From contig NW_020825289.1 in assembly GCF_003286085.1 (NCBI RefSeq), forward strand, positions 21,912,001 through 21,976,000: a stretch of 64,000 bases of DNA. The letters run 5' to 3'. The translations under genes and the position numbers were made by a program. Below the pieces are notes generated by a model. That model saw only the letters and a list, made by a program, of their open reading frames with translations. It was not told the DNA's origin and made no database searches. Of the stretch, positions 36,768 to 50,493 are shown piece after piece (positions within the stretch are counted from its first letter, which is position 1; the number at the start of each line of letters is the position of its first letter). This DNA comes from Drosophila persimilis. Taxonomy: Eukaryota; Arthropoda; Insecta; Diptera; Drosophilidae.

Positions 36768-39700
36768 GTTTTTACGGGGTAGATGTTGCTGTCCTTTATA
36801 TCTCTCTGTGATTCCTCTGCTATTCCTTCCACTCTTGTAGTTGTAGTCTGTGTGTTGGTGCTTTTCGGGTGCGTGGCTCTTTATGGGCTCGCTTTTGGCC
36901 ACTTCCGTTTCCACTAGTCCGCTTTTTGTCGAAATGTTTGCCACTTTTGCTTCCCCCAAGGGCGTCTATGTCTCCAGGAACGTTGCGGTTTGAAGGGTTC
37001 GAAGGGTGGTTGCTGCCACAGAGTCGTGTTTTATTTTCCACATTATGCCACAAGAGTTTGCTCGGGCTGGTCTGTTTCCTGTTCGTTGGCGGTGCGATGC
37101 GATGCGGTGCTGCAGCGGAAGAGAAAGAGAAAGAATACAAAAACCGTGTCAAATGGTTTTGTGGGCAGGGATTTGAGTAACTTAAACTGAAAATTACTGC
37201 ATACATCAGGGCAGATGTTGCGCCAGCCCATCCGCATGCATTTGCATTGGCACTTTGCATGTTGCATTACCTATGAAACCCATAAATATTACGCATACGC
37301 TGCGTATGTTCATCGGTGTGTGGAAATGGAGATAAAATTTATGATTCGGCAGCTGTGGCATTGTCGTGTTTCTGTGTTTGTGTGTGTGCGTGTGTGTGTC
37401 TGTGTGTGCAACTGCATAATAAAGAATCTTCTTAACATGGAACATGGCTGACCATGCGGCTTACGGCGCACGCAATCGGAGTACACGCGTCCCATCCACA
37501 ATTGCCTGATAAATTCCTAAAGAATCATCCCTTGAAGCCTGAAGTAGGCAGAAGCAGAGCATCCAATTATTTCGTACTCCTACTTCCCATCCCCTGCCGA
37601 TTATCTTTCACGCTTTCATGGCGTTCTGTTGTTCTTCCCCTTCGGCAAACTAATAGAAAATCATTCGTGTGGAAGCGCAAATACTTTCAAGTCGCAATCA
37701 GACGCATTTATCCCTAAAAAAAGAGAGAAAACAGGGACTGGCAATGGCACTGACACTCTGGTGGCACATGAGATGGCATAAGCCCGAGCTTAGGTGCGGG
37801 GAGGTGTCTGGTGGGGGGAAGGGGAGCGAGAGCGAGAGCCTGTATGTTTCTTCAATTTCAATTTGATACTAGATTGCTTTAGCAGCCATGGTTGTCATTT
37901 GGATGGTTCCCATTGATTTCTATTTCTATTTCGATTTCGTTATTTATTTATTTTTATTGTGACCCACGAGGCGTATGCGTGATTCCCATTCGCCAAGTAG
38001 AATTCGCCAACGACTCAATTGATTCTCAGCTCACCAAAAAAATGTAATCAACATGGAGACTCCGAAGTGCACTCACTGCCCGCTCGGGAGCTCTCTGATT
38101 GCTGGACGGGCGAACGATGCATTGCGTTCGTTGGGACTCTCACTAAATATTTACGGGTCAGAATTTCCCCAAATTGAATGGTCTTTCGCGAAGGTCATGG
38201 ATGCCCAAGGAGAGCCTAAAATTGACTTTAAATTGAAGCTGGCCAAACAGCAGAGAAATAATTAATGTTCGGGCCATTAAATTCAGTTCATTCTGCCCCT
38301 TGCCGGAAGTTAAACTCCGTCATTCCGCCATACACACGAAGTGTGTGCGCCTACATATGTGTGTGTGTGTGTGTGTGTGTGTGGTTGACCCAGAGGCCTG
38401 TCATTAAACCCATTACACGTGGACGCTCCCGGGCAACGCCACACTGAGGGAGTATTTACCATCCCTTCCTGCAAACCTTTTTCCTATAGCCCACCCGTCA
38501 ATTGCTGGCAAATGAAACACTCTCTCACTCTCTCGACGATAAATACAATTTCACACAGAAGGAATCTCATGTAATCGGAGGGTCTGATTTTTTATGATTT
38601 TCCCCCAGTTATTGTTAGCAACAAAATCCCATGGAGTAACAGATGCTGATGGTTGAGTCATCACATTTCCCTTCCGCTTGCATTTACAGACCGGATTCTG
38701 ATTATCATTTTACCTTAGATGTTCGTACGTAATAATATGCATATTTTTTTTTAAGGGATTAAAGGGATTCCCTGGATTCTCTTGATTCTCTTGATTTTTC
38801 TCGGAAAATAAAACTAACGCCCATCCCCCCCACTGCTGTCATAAATTCTATTCGCCAGTCAATTATTTATGCCACTAAAAAACTTGTCGAAAAAAGCTTC
38901 TGGAAAAGGCAAAGAATACATCAGAGCCACCCACCCCAAAGGCGGAAAGGGAGGAAGAAAAGTTTTTCGCTTTCGTTTTTCTACAGATGAAAAGTTTCGA
39001 ATTAGTTTTTGGAGCAGATAAAGAGCGAAAGCGAAAGTGGAACTGGGAGCCGAAAAAAAGTTAAAGGCTCCGCCTTCGACATGCGATGGAGCGGAGCACT
39101 GATCCCAGGGGAGCCAGAGGAAAGTCCCAATGGGCTGCAATCTTCGAAGAGAAATGATTAAGCTTCAGCGCTGACCTCAATCAATTTAATTGAATTCCAT
39201 ATACCACACTACCATACTATGTACATATTTTGCAATCATTAATTCCATTTTTTGGCTTAAAGTCTTTTGCCATTTCTTTTGCTATTCTGTCGGCTTTAGA
39301 GGGCGCAGGATTGGTGGTCTGAAACCCAGCCGTGGAGCCCCCGTAAAAAGGTGTTTTCGGATAACAGCATTTATTTATGGCCTAGGCCTGTATGCTTCAC
39401 AGCCAGAATCTAAATATGCTACGGAGCCAGGCAATTACAGTTCTCAGAAGGGGCGATTCCGTGGGCACCCCGTTGCCAGGATGCCAGGATGCCAGCGGTG
39501 GCCCCCTGCTGCGATCTCCGACAGAAGCCGCAGAGCGAGACAAAGTCGGGATAAAGCATCTTGTTGGTTAGATAAATCATGAGGCAAACATAATTTAATA
39601 CAATTGCGTGCGTGGATGGCTGGTTGGCTGCCTGGTTTTATTCTTTTTGTATCTCGTATCTGTATCTGCGGCAACGCGGGATATGTGTAATGCTGCATGC

Positions 39701-40310
39701 AGGTTAATCATACGCCGCGTAGACGGCGCAGTCAAACCGAATAACACGTCCGGCAGGAGTTGCGATCTTAAAGAGAGCCCCGCGCAGGCTTTAAGGAACA
39801 GGATTGTAGGGGACTTTCTCAGAGAAAGACCTGGAGAAAGAGCTCGGAGCTGTAAGCTCTCCTAATTAGAGCCGAAAATAAAGGCTGCCATACGGAAGGA
39901 AGGAAGGAAGGACGTTCTCCTGCTTAATGCGCGCTCGAAGGTCCGCCCATTATGTAAATTTCCACCATCCCAGCCCCATCCATCCACCCATCCATTTTTC
40001 CCGCTGGCAACGAAAAATATTGACAAAATTATGCGACATCGTCGCTCAGGCGCCAGAGGGCAGAAGGAAGGAATTTGTCCAGCCGTTTGTCGTGATGGAG
40101 AGCCTGATATAAATGACATAGATGGACAGATAGACGGATGGTGATTAGACGAAACAACGGACAGGGAAAAGAGTGAGTGTGTTTCCAAGCATCAGGCAGT
40201 AGGCGAAGACTTTCCCATTGAGTGATTACTTCACTTGTAATAAACTTGTCCAACAATTCCCATAGCAAAATCCACTTTAGTATCCATCATTCAGCAGTAA
40301 AATCCACAGT
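36768..40310. other. Upstream region of the receptor, no supported gene
   Basis: Probably carries the receptor 5' UTR and regulatory DNA. GT-rich microsatellites lie near 37374-37410 and 38359-38382, and a GGAA run near 39895-39911. Open frames here have no motifs. Confidence 0.4.
38359..38382. repeat. (GT)n microsatellite
   Basis: About eleven GT units. Confidence 0.9.
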
Positions 40311-41957
40311 ATGTCGAAGCGCGTGAGCATCATTCTACCCGGGGAGATGGAGCTGCCGCCGCCGCCGCTGCCGCCGCCCTCACCTCTGCCAGCGAAACCG
40401 AAGTTCCGATCGAAAAGCAACTTGAAGAGGCCTTCCATCAGCCTCTTGAAGACGCCTGGCACCCTGAAAATTACGTCCAGCGATCTGCCAACCAGCCAAA
40501 GTACCAGGACTACACAGCAGACGACGTCGAGCGACTTACCAAGCACCATCAGCACGAGGAGTCTTCCGCAAAGGACGTCTAGCGATCTCCCGAGCACCGT
40601 CAGCACGAGTACCGCCATGCAGATGACCTCCAGCGGTCGGTCCTCCAGCAGTCGCAATTACTTCAGGGATCCCACAAACACCACTACAGCTAGGATGAAG
40701 ACCGAGAACCGCATCGCTAGCGCCGTTGGTTCCGAAGAGCAGGAAATCTCGCAGAGCGACACATCGCAGATTGGGTGGCTTTCGGTCAGGACCTCCATTA
40801 AGAATTTCCTGGAGAATACGATCGGTGTGCTGGGTGCAGGGTCCGCTACCTCCATCATAAAGTTCCTTAGTCACTTCAGGGGGGATAGCCACAATCCGAG
40901 TCGCGATTCCGAGACCACTCCCGCTGAAAGATCTGGCCACACCAGCCCCAAACCCGAATACCTGACTCTTTTCCGCAGGGAGAAGGCTGACTCTGAGACC
41001 GAGGACTTGAGCTCAGTCCGCCTGGATCTAGACAGTAGCACTGGAGAGACGGACTTCTGCTCCAGTTCTCAGCCATCTGTGATTTCTGTGAAGACGCCCT
41101 TGAGAGTGGAGGTTCTTCCGAAGTCCAGTCGTAAGTCCCTGGCTAGGGTGAGAAGGAGAAGCTCCTCCAATTCCCGCCGGAACCTGCCGTCGTTTGCTTT
41201 CGCGCTGGTCAGCGCCGACGAAACCATTAATAGCCAAGAGGAGGCAGAGCCAAAGACCCCCAAAGACACCACAGATCCATCCAGTGCCACCAAAGGCATC
41301 TCCGAGCCGCCCCCCAGCTGTGCCACCTACGATGAGCGCTGCTGCTGTTGCCATTGCGTACACATGCGGCGTGCCGTGAAGCAGGCCGAGTTCCTGGCCT
41401 CGGACGAGGGCAAGCGTCGGCTGGAAATGAAGATGGCGGCCAAGGACTTCTTCTTGGACATCAATGCTATGTCTATAGTGCGCGAGCGGATCCTCTGCGA
41501 TCTGCACGGCATCGGCCCGAAGCAGCCTTCCCCGCGGGTCAGCTACCCCCTTGCCATCACCGACGCCCGCCGAATGGACGCAGGCTCGCTGGCTCTCGAG
41601 TGGTTCGTGCACGACTACAGCGACATCGACCACTACGAGATCTACGCGGACAATGTCCTGCGCCGCAGCATCTACAATCCGCAGACCATTAAAACAATCC
41701 TTCTGGACATAGATGTGTCCACGCCGCACAAGCTGCGGATGCGCCCGATTCCTGTCCAGGGCCGCGGAACGGGCGCCAGGCCAGAGGACAAGCTGGTGCT
41801 GCAGCTGCGGGAGGGCGGGCTGGATGGCGTGACGGCGGGAACACTTTGCGATTGCCTCAAGCCGAAGAAGACGCCAAATTGGGAGTGCAAGTCGTTGGTG
41901 GACTTTTGGACCGACAGCGAGTTTCTCTACCTTCCCGCCCAGCGCACTCGATCCTAA
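40311..41957 (+). CDS. Unrecognised intronless protein with C-terminal FN3-like domain
   Basis: A 548-residue open frame in one exon with good codon use, ATG after CACAGT. Residues about 14-30 are Pro-rich. Residues about 55-115 hold a repeated SSDLPST-type element (at least three copies). The middle is Ser/Thr-rich and disordered. Near residue 345 a Cys cluster (CCCCHC) leads into a helical block, HMRRAVKQAEFLASDEGKRR. A C-terminal domain from about 400 (SLALEWFVHDYSDIDHYEIY, later HKLRMRPIPV) looks like a fibronectin type III fold, similar in style to the one at the end of ATF7IP/Windei; that link is inference. AATAAAT lies about 25 bp after the stop. The lack of introns suggests a retroposed or testis-biased gene. 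Confidence 0.75.
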   Translation: MSKRVSIILPGEMELPPPPLPPPSPLPAKPKFRSKSNLKRPSISLLKTPGTLKITSSDLPTSQSTRTTQQTTSSDLPSTISTRSLPQRTSSDLPSTVSTSTAMQMTSSGRSSSSRNYFRDPTNTTTARMKTENRIASAVGSEEQEISQSDTSQIGWLSVRTSIKNFLENTIGVLGAGSATSIIKFLSHFRGDSHNPSRDSETTPAERSGHTSPKPEYLTLFRREKADSETEDLSSVRLDLDSSTGETDFCSSSQPSVISVKTPLRVEVLPKSSRKSLARVRRRSSSNSRRNLPSFAFALVSADETINSQEEAEPKTPKDTTDPSSATKGISEPPPSCATYDERCCCCHCVHMRRAVKQAEFLASDEGKRRLEMKMAAKDFFLDINAMSIVRERILCDLHGIGPKQPSPRVSYPLAITDARRMDAGSLALEWFVHDYSDIDHYEIYADNVLRRSIYNPQTIKTILLDIDVSTPHKLRMRPIPVQGRGTGARPEDKLVLQLREGGLDGVTAGTLCDCLKPKKTPNWECKSLVDFWTDSEFLYLPAQRTRS

Positions 41958-44900
41958 GCAAATGTCCCTGATTAGAGCCCCCTAATAAATAATGATTACG
42001 ATGTTGAAATCGGGGATTGGTTTTGCCAGAGGAGCAGCTGCGTGCTGCCGTAATTGATTACGTTAATTTCGGCCAACTGCTGACTAATCACCCGACAAGA
42101 GTCTTGCAAATCGTCCTTTGATGGGGTGTTGGGCATCTCGTGTTGGCTGTCCCTCTCTGCCACCTGTTTCTATTGCTCCAAGGGGGATACGCATACCCAT
42201 ACCTATACCATGGCCCATATCCCATCGCTCACAGACAGCGTCTGCTGTCGACTTTATTTAAAAATTTATCGTAATCTCTGCAGGAGGATGGGATGCCTCT
42301 TCCCTCAGGGACTCCGATGATGAAGCTGTGTGTGCCTTTATCGGTGGCCAACAGTCAGCAGTCGCCACAGACCAGAACTCAGAACGCGTCTGGTGATGAG
42401 AAGCGATACTGGTACTGGTACTGGCACTGGCACTGGTACTAGGGTACTGGCATTCCGGAGGCTGACGTAGGCATTTCTTTCTGGCGGCGGATCTGTCAGT
42501 GATTTCGGTTATGATGTGGCGTGATTAATTATTTGGCAAATATTTGAAATAGCCCCGCTCTCGACCTCTTCCGCTCTTCCGCTTTTTCGCTATTTTGCTT
42601 TTTCATTCGCTTTTGCTGGCCAGCTGGCGCTTCTGGTATGGAAATTTAATAAAACACCACAGCAAGAGAGAAGAAAACTCATATTTTCCCAGAGAGAATA
42701 AATAGAGAGAGAAAGCCTCTAAGATGATAAGTATTTTAATTAATTTTCGCTTGTGTTCCGACGCATAGGCATTCTTCTGGTCATGTGATGTACAGCTGTG
42801 ACGTACACACACCGACCCACCTCTTTGCCCACACTTATTGGCCAACTTTTTCCCGTTGAGAATATTTGGTGTTAGCGTTGTTCTGGTTTTCCACTCTCAA
42901 GTCCCCACTTCCCTGTGGCGCGTGATGGCTATCGAAATAAACAAGATTCTGCGGGCGGGCATCGTACTTCAATTCCCCATATATTTTTCTTATTTTGTAT
43001 TATTTTCAATTATCGAAGATATTTTCCAGTTCATTTTGTACGCTCTCAAACATAATGTTTCTTCCGTTCGCTCTCCCTCGCTCCCCTCTGTCGATGCTTT
43101 GCACCCTGCCACGCGGAATATACGTATACGTAATTTTTTTTATAGTCACATCTCGGGGCGCACTTCCAATTAGTTTTTATGGTTATTATTATGCTCTGAC
43201 CCTCCTGCCCGCTACAGTATCCCTACCCTCTGTGCCCTCTGCTGCCTTAATGTGCTGCAAGCAGTTGGCCAAATATTTTAATTGATTTCATGTGGGAAAA
43301 GCCAGAAAGCTGCCCCCCCTTCTGCCCGAATGCTGACCAAAGACTTGTGTAAATATTTAGTGCACTGCTCTACTGGCGGACAGATAGACAGGCCATCCCT
43401 GTCCATCAGCGTGAGATGTTTACCGCGAGTGCGATTACGAGTGTGGTTTGGTCAGTGTCAGTCCATTACCATCTCATCCGATGGTAGATCCGTCTCGGAT
43501 ATGTAATACTTTTCCCACACAATAGTTCCAAAAGCTGCTTATGTTTTGTCTACCAGCCAACACTTTATCAAGAAGAGTAGAGGGTAAGAGCAGACGAACC
43601 CATACAGGGATAGTATTTGGAGTAGATGCTGTTGTACATATCATGAGAATCGCTTAAATTTTTGTAGATCGTAGGGAACCCCTTAAAACCACATATTGTA
43701 TCTTCTCCACGTTTTTTTTGCCGTTGCATGGGACAAACCAAACCCCTTTTTTTAGCTGGAAATCGGAACTGTGTTACGTTGCCCTGGCATCCACTCGAAA
43801 ATTCATTACAAATTGTTTAACTATGACAAGTGGGTCTCCTGCGGGCCATGTCTCACCGATTGTTTGGGCGTGGGTGTCGTGCCTGTCGAATGAACATATC
43901 TCTGACCCCTTGCTCTCCTCTTTCCACCCTTTTTCCGTCGCCTGTCAAATACATTTGATGCATGGGAATGGGCAGAGAGTGCGATTCAATTGAATTTCGC
44001 GATGCTCGCTTGTCTGCCAGGAATAGCAAAGTGGAAAATCGAATGGGGTATAGGTTATGGAGTATGGGATGGCGAAGAGGGTACGAAAAGCACAGAGATG
44101 GGCACACACATAGAAGCAGTAAGTGAGTGAGGGATGGGTCACACACACGCACACGCACACAGAGATAGGGATGCTGATCAGGAGCCCTGACAGGAACACG
44201 CATGTAAGCACACAAACAAAGAGGATTGGAGCGGAAAACCAAAGAATGGCAGACAGGGGACACATGAATGAGGGATAAGATACTGATATGAGAACAGGAA
44301 TGTGGGGAGAAGAAGAATATTCACAGAGGAAGAACTTTGCCTATTGATTATCCTGCTCTCTCTCTGTCGAAATCCATCAAGTGCTGTCGTGGGTTATCCT
44401 CTAAAATTGTTCGAAAATTATAAGCCAATCCACTGGGAGCATCTCCGGAATGTCCCCTGAATGAAGCGTGCTATATGGTATGCCCCTGGCCGTAGGAAAA
44501 CTCCATTCGGATTCCCAGCGGGTTGCGGCTTGTGGCTTGTGGCTTGCGGCTAAGCTTTGTGCCAATTTTGGTCAGCCCCAAATAAATTAGGCCCCAAATG
44601 AGCAAAGAAAAGCTGGAAAGCGCGAAATGAAAGACCAATGGTATCGGAATTGAATGGCAATCTTATGCAAATTAATCAGTTGCTCTTTTATTTGATTTTT
44701 TCTCTCTTTTCATTTGCATTCTCCCCCTCTGCATTTCCTTGGAAATAAATGTGCGACGAACAATGGCGATTGCGACTGCGATTACGACCGAATTGTGGAA
44801 CTCGAAAAAGAATAAAAGATACACGAAACAAGATATAAACATCTTTCTTTAGCAGCTCCTTGAGATTATTTATGGCCCTCTGTGGTTCGGACACGCAGAA

Positions 44901-47900
44901 CGATTTTATGATAAATGACTCGATTTAATCATCGGGTAAGAGCGGGTCCTCCCTGGGAATGGAATGGAGGCATGGAAAGGGTAAAGGATTACCTCTTAAT
45001 TCACCTCCCGCTGTGACGTCAACGCGAGTCCGTGAGAGAGACGACTCTGATTTCCCACTGATATTTAACAGACCCTACCTGACGCCCCTGGGGAGTGCCA
45101 GGGGCAGAGCTTTCCTTCTTGATTAATTGAGTCCCCTGTTGTCCATCGAATCATCATCAGCAACAGCAGCGGCAGCATCATCGTGCCTCAACCAGTTGAT
45201 CCCGATGTGACAACATTTGCAAAAACATTTCATGGAAAGTCAGCTCCATAAATCATTCGACGGGGCTGCGGTCGGATCGGGGGACATTAGCAAACAATCC
45301 ATAGGAACCACCGCAGGAGAAGGTTCATTTATCAATCACTACTAGAATCACAAAGACAAACAGAATTCCAGGAACTGAGTAATAGCAATAACGTGTCCCC
45401 AAACAGGTGTATCCTGTCGCTGAATAGATGAATAAGCGCCCACGCACCTGTCAACGAAATACGCGAGGTTGCCAACTCCATTTGCCTCTATTGACAGCCC
45501 GTCAGCGTCTGAATTCGTCCTCGAAAGTCGATCTGCCTCAAAGCCCATCTCTTTCATTTAATTTAATTTCCTATTTATGTCAGGCATTCTCCTGTATCAT
45601 TCTCGATTCTCGATTCTCCAGATGGTGGACTGACTGCAACGGTAATTGAATTCTCCCGCATGGCCGACAGCTGCAGCCAAATGACACTGAAGGCTGCCTG
45701 ACAGAGCGATGGACAAGTGATTGTTATATGCCGACAGGAGATGAGAGACTTTTCAGGTATCAGTGAAGACCAGAAAGAAAGAAGGACCAGAAGGATGGCC
45801 GCAGCTGAATCAGTAATCAGATGGGACCCTCCTAATGGACACCTTATGGGCTTCATTTGGGGAATGGATAAGGCAGCTGTCGGAAACGGTGCCCACTGCA
45901 TATTCATCAGTTAATAGATGCTTCCGCAACGGAGGCATAATTAGGCTCGACTCTGGACCATCACCCATCAGCACTGCATAATTACAGCAGAGAGTCCTGG
46001 GCGTCCTGGGTGTCCTGGCCCACCCCTGCCGTATGGCCATTAATAATCAGCGCGGACATTAATCAGTTTTATATGGCAAATTAATTTCAGAGCCTTGGCT
46101 TACGCATAGCCCGGGACAACCAGCGTGAACTGAGCCAAATAGAAATTTGCTTTAAAGTTGGAACATCGCAAAATCAGAGCAAAATAACGGATGAAAAGAA
46201 GCGGAAATCCTAGCTACAGAATTCTGCAGAATTATAAACATTGTACTGGAACCCCACCATCAAAGACCATTAAGTTTAAGAGCTTACCATTCGGTGATAC
46301 GGTTCTGAATCGCCATGGAATTCAATAAGATGTTCGGAATGTCCCCATCAATAAATCAGGTCTGGATCCGAAAACAAAAGTTGCTCACGCATTTATGTAT
46401 GAGACGTGTATATACTATATAGAGACCAGACCCCATAAATATCCATTTCGGGGGACACGCATTGACATTGTGTTGGGGGGCAAATAAAAAGTAATTTATT
46501 AATGCTTACGCGGCGCGAGATTGAAAAGCGCGGAAAGCCTGGGAAACGGCATGAAAATACAGTACACCTGATGGAGGGATAAATCAAAATTTGTGGCATT
46601 CAAGGGAGAAGCCCTATCCCCATTTTTGTGGGCAATTAATAGGGCCTAAGTGGGAATGTTGAAAGCCAGCAACTTCTCCAGGAAAATCTGTTCCTATTGC
46701 CGCGAAAGTTTCCACGCAAGAGTCTGCTGCTGTTTGCGATTAATTGAGGCATACTTGGGGCTTTGGAAAACATTGAAACCCATTAGAGTGAAGCATAACA
46801 GTTGAATATTGGCCGATTCAATGAGCCAGTTTTACTCAATACGTGTCTCCGTTAAGCTGCCTTCAAAGACAGATTTATCGGGTTTCTGCATTGAACTGTC
46901 TTCCATTAACATAAACCAATTGAAGAGCCATCACTCTCTGGCTCTCTAGTGGCTGCATCTGTCATCGCCATCAAATGGATGCAAATGATATCATAATCCA
47001 CATCCATTAGTGACTGACGGATAGATACTGTCAGAACCAACTTTAAAGCTCTTACATACAGAACTTTTTGGGTGGATTAAACCCTTTCGACCCACGAACA
47101 TCGGAGGAAGAGGGGAGAGTGTTGAGGTCGTAATCAAATGATAGTCAAGTGCAGGCGATGAACAAATGTGGCCCTGTGGGCACATTACGAATACCCAATT
47201 TGTGCGCGCTTTCCCAATTTTATTAACCGCAAAACTTTTCTGCCAGAGGATGGGACGAGCGTGTTCCAGCGGTGAAGGGATTACAATAAGCATATTTGTC
47301 CCAGGATACCCAGCAAAACATGTGGTAGAGCATATCAGGATGCGGAGACTGGCACCTCTTGTTCTACATCTGCCATTAAGATTGAGGGGTATTCCCCGTA
47401 TCGGATCCCCAATAGATTGCGTTTCCCTTCTGGAAAGTTTTTTGAATTAATTTACGCGCCACAGAGCAACATGTCGCATGCGTGATAATTTCCATTGTGG
47501 CGCCACAAATAAACAATTGCGAAGCCAAAAGCGAAATTAACACAAAAATATACACTAATTGAGCACATTCGTGTGGCTGGTAGCCTGCCCCGGGGATATA
47601 TCTCTCTGTGTCTCTGTATCTGGCAGTGATTGCGATACCTAATTACCCATCCATCCACCCATACACATCCTTCATCGTTCACCCATCATCCTGCACCTGT
47701 AACCGACCCAGATGTGGCTGGGCTGACAAATTTGATCTGATCATTGCTGATGAGTGTGCCCCCGACACGTTCCGGATGGAGAGATGACTGATTGACTTAT
47801 GCTAATTTCCTGTTTCCTGCCACGCCTCCCCTCCACGCCCCCGACTCATTGATGGATCAGCCACAAAATGTGGCACTAACACGGACACGGATACGGAATC

Positions 47901-50224
47901 CAATTTGGCCTGGCATTGGTTAAGCGGCATCATCGTGGGGCCATTTTACAGTTCCATTTTTCCAGCTGCCTCTTATCTCAGAATATGCAAAACTGTTCCT
48001 TTTTCTGCTATGCCGCAAACAAGGAGCGAAATACCCAACAGGCAAACAACAAAGATTGGCTACAATGTGGTCTCTTTGTCTCCAAGTCGGAGCGAAGTTC
48101 GGGCCAAGTTAATTAGATTCCGGGGTCCCGACCCCCCCGCCGCTGGCCTAATGAGCGAAATTGTGGCGCACAAACAGGCGCTCGTCTGAAGGAGGCGCCT
48201 CTGCGACCTCCCTCACATACTGACCCCCGCCAACCGCGAGCGTCTCTTCTTTGGGAGATGAGAGTCTTAGGAGTATCTTCCCTAAGTTATGAAATACTTG
48301 GATACTAAAATGTGGAGAGGGAAAGTCTTTAGTTTTGACATGGCTTCCTCTTCAAAATGCATGGGGGACTAATTTAAGGAATTTGAAAGCTCTTTAAAAT
48401 GCTTCCTGTTGGGAATTTAATTTATTTTGAATTTTTGATCGGTAAGAGCTCATATGCCCTTAAACTTTATATCAAAATATTGTTCTCAGTTGGTTTGCCA
48501 AATGATTTTCCTGTATTCCGCAAGCATTTCTCTTATGTTAAATTAATTTTTTGTTGAAACTTTTTCCCCTTCAGACAGAGTTTTGTTGTTGTTTCACTCT
48601 CATGCAAGTAAATAATTAAAATCTCCGCAATGGCATGTCAACGCAGAAAAATTTCAAGAGGGGCAACCTGCACAGAACTTTTACCCTTCCGTTGGTATTC
48701 GGGAAAAAAATACAAAACTTTTTCCAGAGGATGTGGCAAAGCACTTAGAGCCAAATAAGAAAAGAAAAAAAATGTAAAGCCTTTTAAAATATAATGTCCA
48801 TTTTTGATATGAAAAACTTCAGGCGACTTCCGAATGATCTCTGGATGTGTGTGCCGTGCCGTACCCCATGAACTTTCCGCCAAATACTTACCTCTGACTA
48901 ATGGAGGGAGCAGGAGGGTGCCCAGACGATGCTTGTCTTATTTAAACACTTGTCTTGTCTCCAATTGAATTGAATTGTTTGCCAGTCAAAGGCAGGGACC
49001 AAAACTTGGCACTTGGAACAAACGAAAGTATTTGGTTTGGCACTCGTCAAGGCCCAGGGCGCTTCAAAAGAAAATTCTCTTGAGACACTGAGGAATGCGA
49101 AATATTCTGTTGATATTCTGGTTTTCAAATACTTTTACTTCACGGCGGAGAAGAACCGATACGACGACTGCTTCAGGCGAATCCGTTCACAGGACTAACT
49201 CGGCAAAGTCGTCGGAACCGGCGCGGCGCCCAAGTCTGCGACTCCCGAAATGCTTGTCCCCCGAAATACGTTCCACATGTGGCACACAGATAAAAGCGCG
49301 CCAAAGCTAGAACAGAGACCGAGAATATAGTATCCACCACGTGCGTGGCAGAGCGCAGGCGCCGGCAACTGTGGATCCCAATCGGTGTTCCCCTGCCCCT
49401 GCCCCTTCCCCACTTGGCAGCCATCTGTTGCCTGCCTTCGACTGTGAATTTCATTCATGAAACGAGTGTTTCCCCCCGCTCTCAATGGAAATTTGTTTTG
49501 GCAACGGCAACAATTTTTATACAAATGTTTTCTTGATATTGTTATGTGCTTGTTATACCCTGTAATGGGAGAGCAGAAGGGTGTGTAGTGTTATTGGTAG
49601 GTAGTTTTTAGGTTAGTTTTTAAGTCTTAAACCAAAAGGTATTCAGAGTAAGCCATTATATTATAAGAGAAAAATAGGACCAAGCCAAAATAGATATGAT
49701 GACATGACGATTTCTACCAGTCGGGCTATCATACGAGTATATCATCCTTTTTATTCTTCTCCTGCTTGAGGTCTGCTTTGACGGTTAGGACTTTCTGGCC
49801 TCGAACAATGGGGGTATGTGTTTAGTAGTTGCCCCCAGGAATGTGAGGGCGACAAAATGATGGCCAACGAAAATAACTCTGTGAAAATCACATCGACTCA
49901 TCGACCTTATCATGTGTTGCCAAGCGAATAGAGTGTCATTTGATAAGAAAAGATCCCCAGATCAAACTGATCAAACTGGACAGTACACCGATGTGGTGTT
50001 GCCAAGCGAAAGGCGAGGAGAACCCATGGGAACAGACAGAAAAGGGCTTTGTACATCTACTTTGTATACACAAATAAGCATGTGTAGTGGTGTGTTTTAT
50101 AGGAACCAGTCTGTTCCCTCACAAATATCCAATATTTATATTTGATTTTGTATTTTGTGGATTTACGAGCCTTATGCAACATGGTGTTTGCCCTTCGACA
50201 GCTGCCACACTGCAATTATCTTGC
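41958..50224. other. 8 kb without a supported gene
   Basis: Noncoding, with dispersed homeodomain-like ATTA/TAAT words and a few short tandem patches: ACTGG units near 42411-42440, CTTGTGG units near 44527-44550, and CACACG near 44141-44160. It may hold enhancers of neighbouring genes. No RNA gene or mobile element is recognised. Confidence 0.4.
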
Positions 50225-50232
50225 TATATAAG
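50225..50232 (+). promoter_or_regulatory. TATA box of the small secreted peptide gene
   Basis: TATATAAG is followed about 30 bp later by a TCACTTAGTT start-like sequence and about 60 bp later by the ATG at 50285. Confidence 0.7.
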
Positions 50233-50284
50233 GCTGAACAAGATCTGATCTGGATCACTTAGTTCAACGCTTAGTTTGCTAAAG

Positions 50285-50431
50285 ATGATCGCTACGACGG
50301 TGTGCTTCTACCTGGTGCTGCTGGCCGCATTCCTGATTCTGATGGCGCCCTCTTCGGAGGCATGCTTCATCCTACTGGCCTGCCTGATGCAGTCTCCGCT
50401 GTGTCCCTACAACACCACTGCCTCCGGCTGA
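50285..50431 (+). CDS. Short secreted peptide precursor, 48 residues
   Basis: A compact gene with a TATA box, short 5' UTR, a 49-codon frame including TGA, and AATAAA at 50488-50493. Residues 1 to about 26 form a strong signal peptide (hydrophobic FYLVLLAAFLILM, then APSSEA as a likely cleavage site). The predicted mature part is 22 residues with Cys at its first, seventh and fourteenth positions, ending YNTTASG, with one N-glycosylation sequon (NTT). Small hydrophobic secreted peptides like this are typical of male accessory gland or immune-induced genes in Drosophila. I cannot name it. The C-terminal Gly could be an amidation donor but no dibasic site is present. Confidence 0.7.
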   Translation: MIATTVCFYLVLLAAFLILMAPSSEACFILLACLMQSPLCPYNTTASG

Positions 50432-50487
50432 GAAATGGTGAAGTCCAGATCCGAAATTTAATCTAACACAGTCCCCACACCATAACC

Positions 50488-50493
50488 AATAAA
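50488..50493 (+). terminator. Polyadenylation signal of the small peptide gene
   Basis: AATAAA lies 57 bp after the stop codon. Confidence 0.65.

Noticed and set aside
41028..41729. 233-codon minus-strand frame over the FN3-like gene
   Set aside because: Antisense shadow of a GC-rich coding exon, without motifs.
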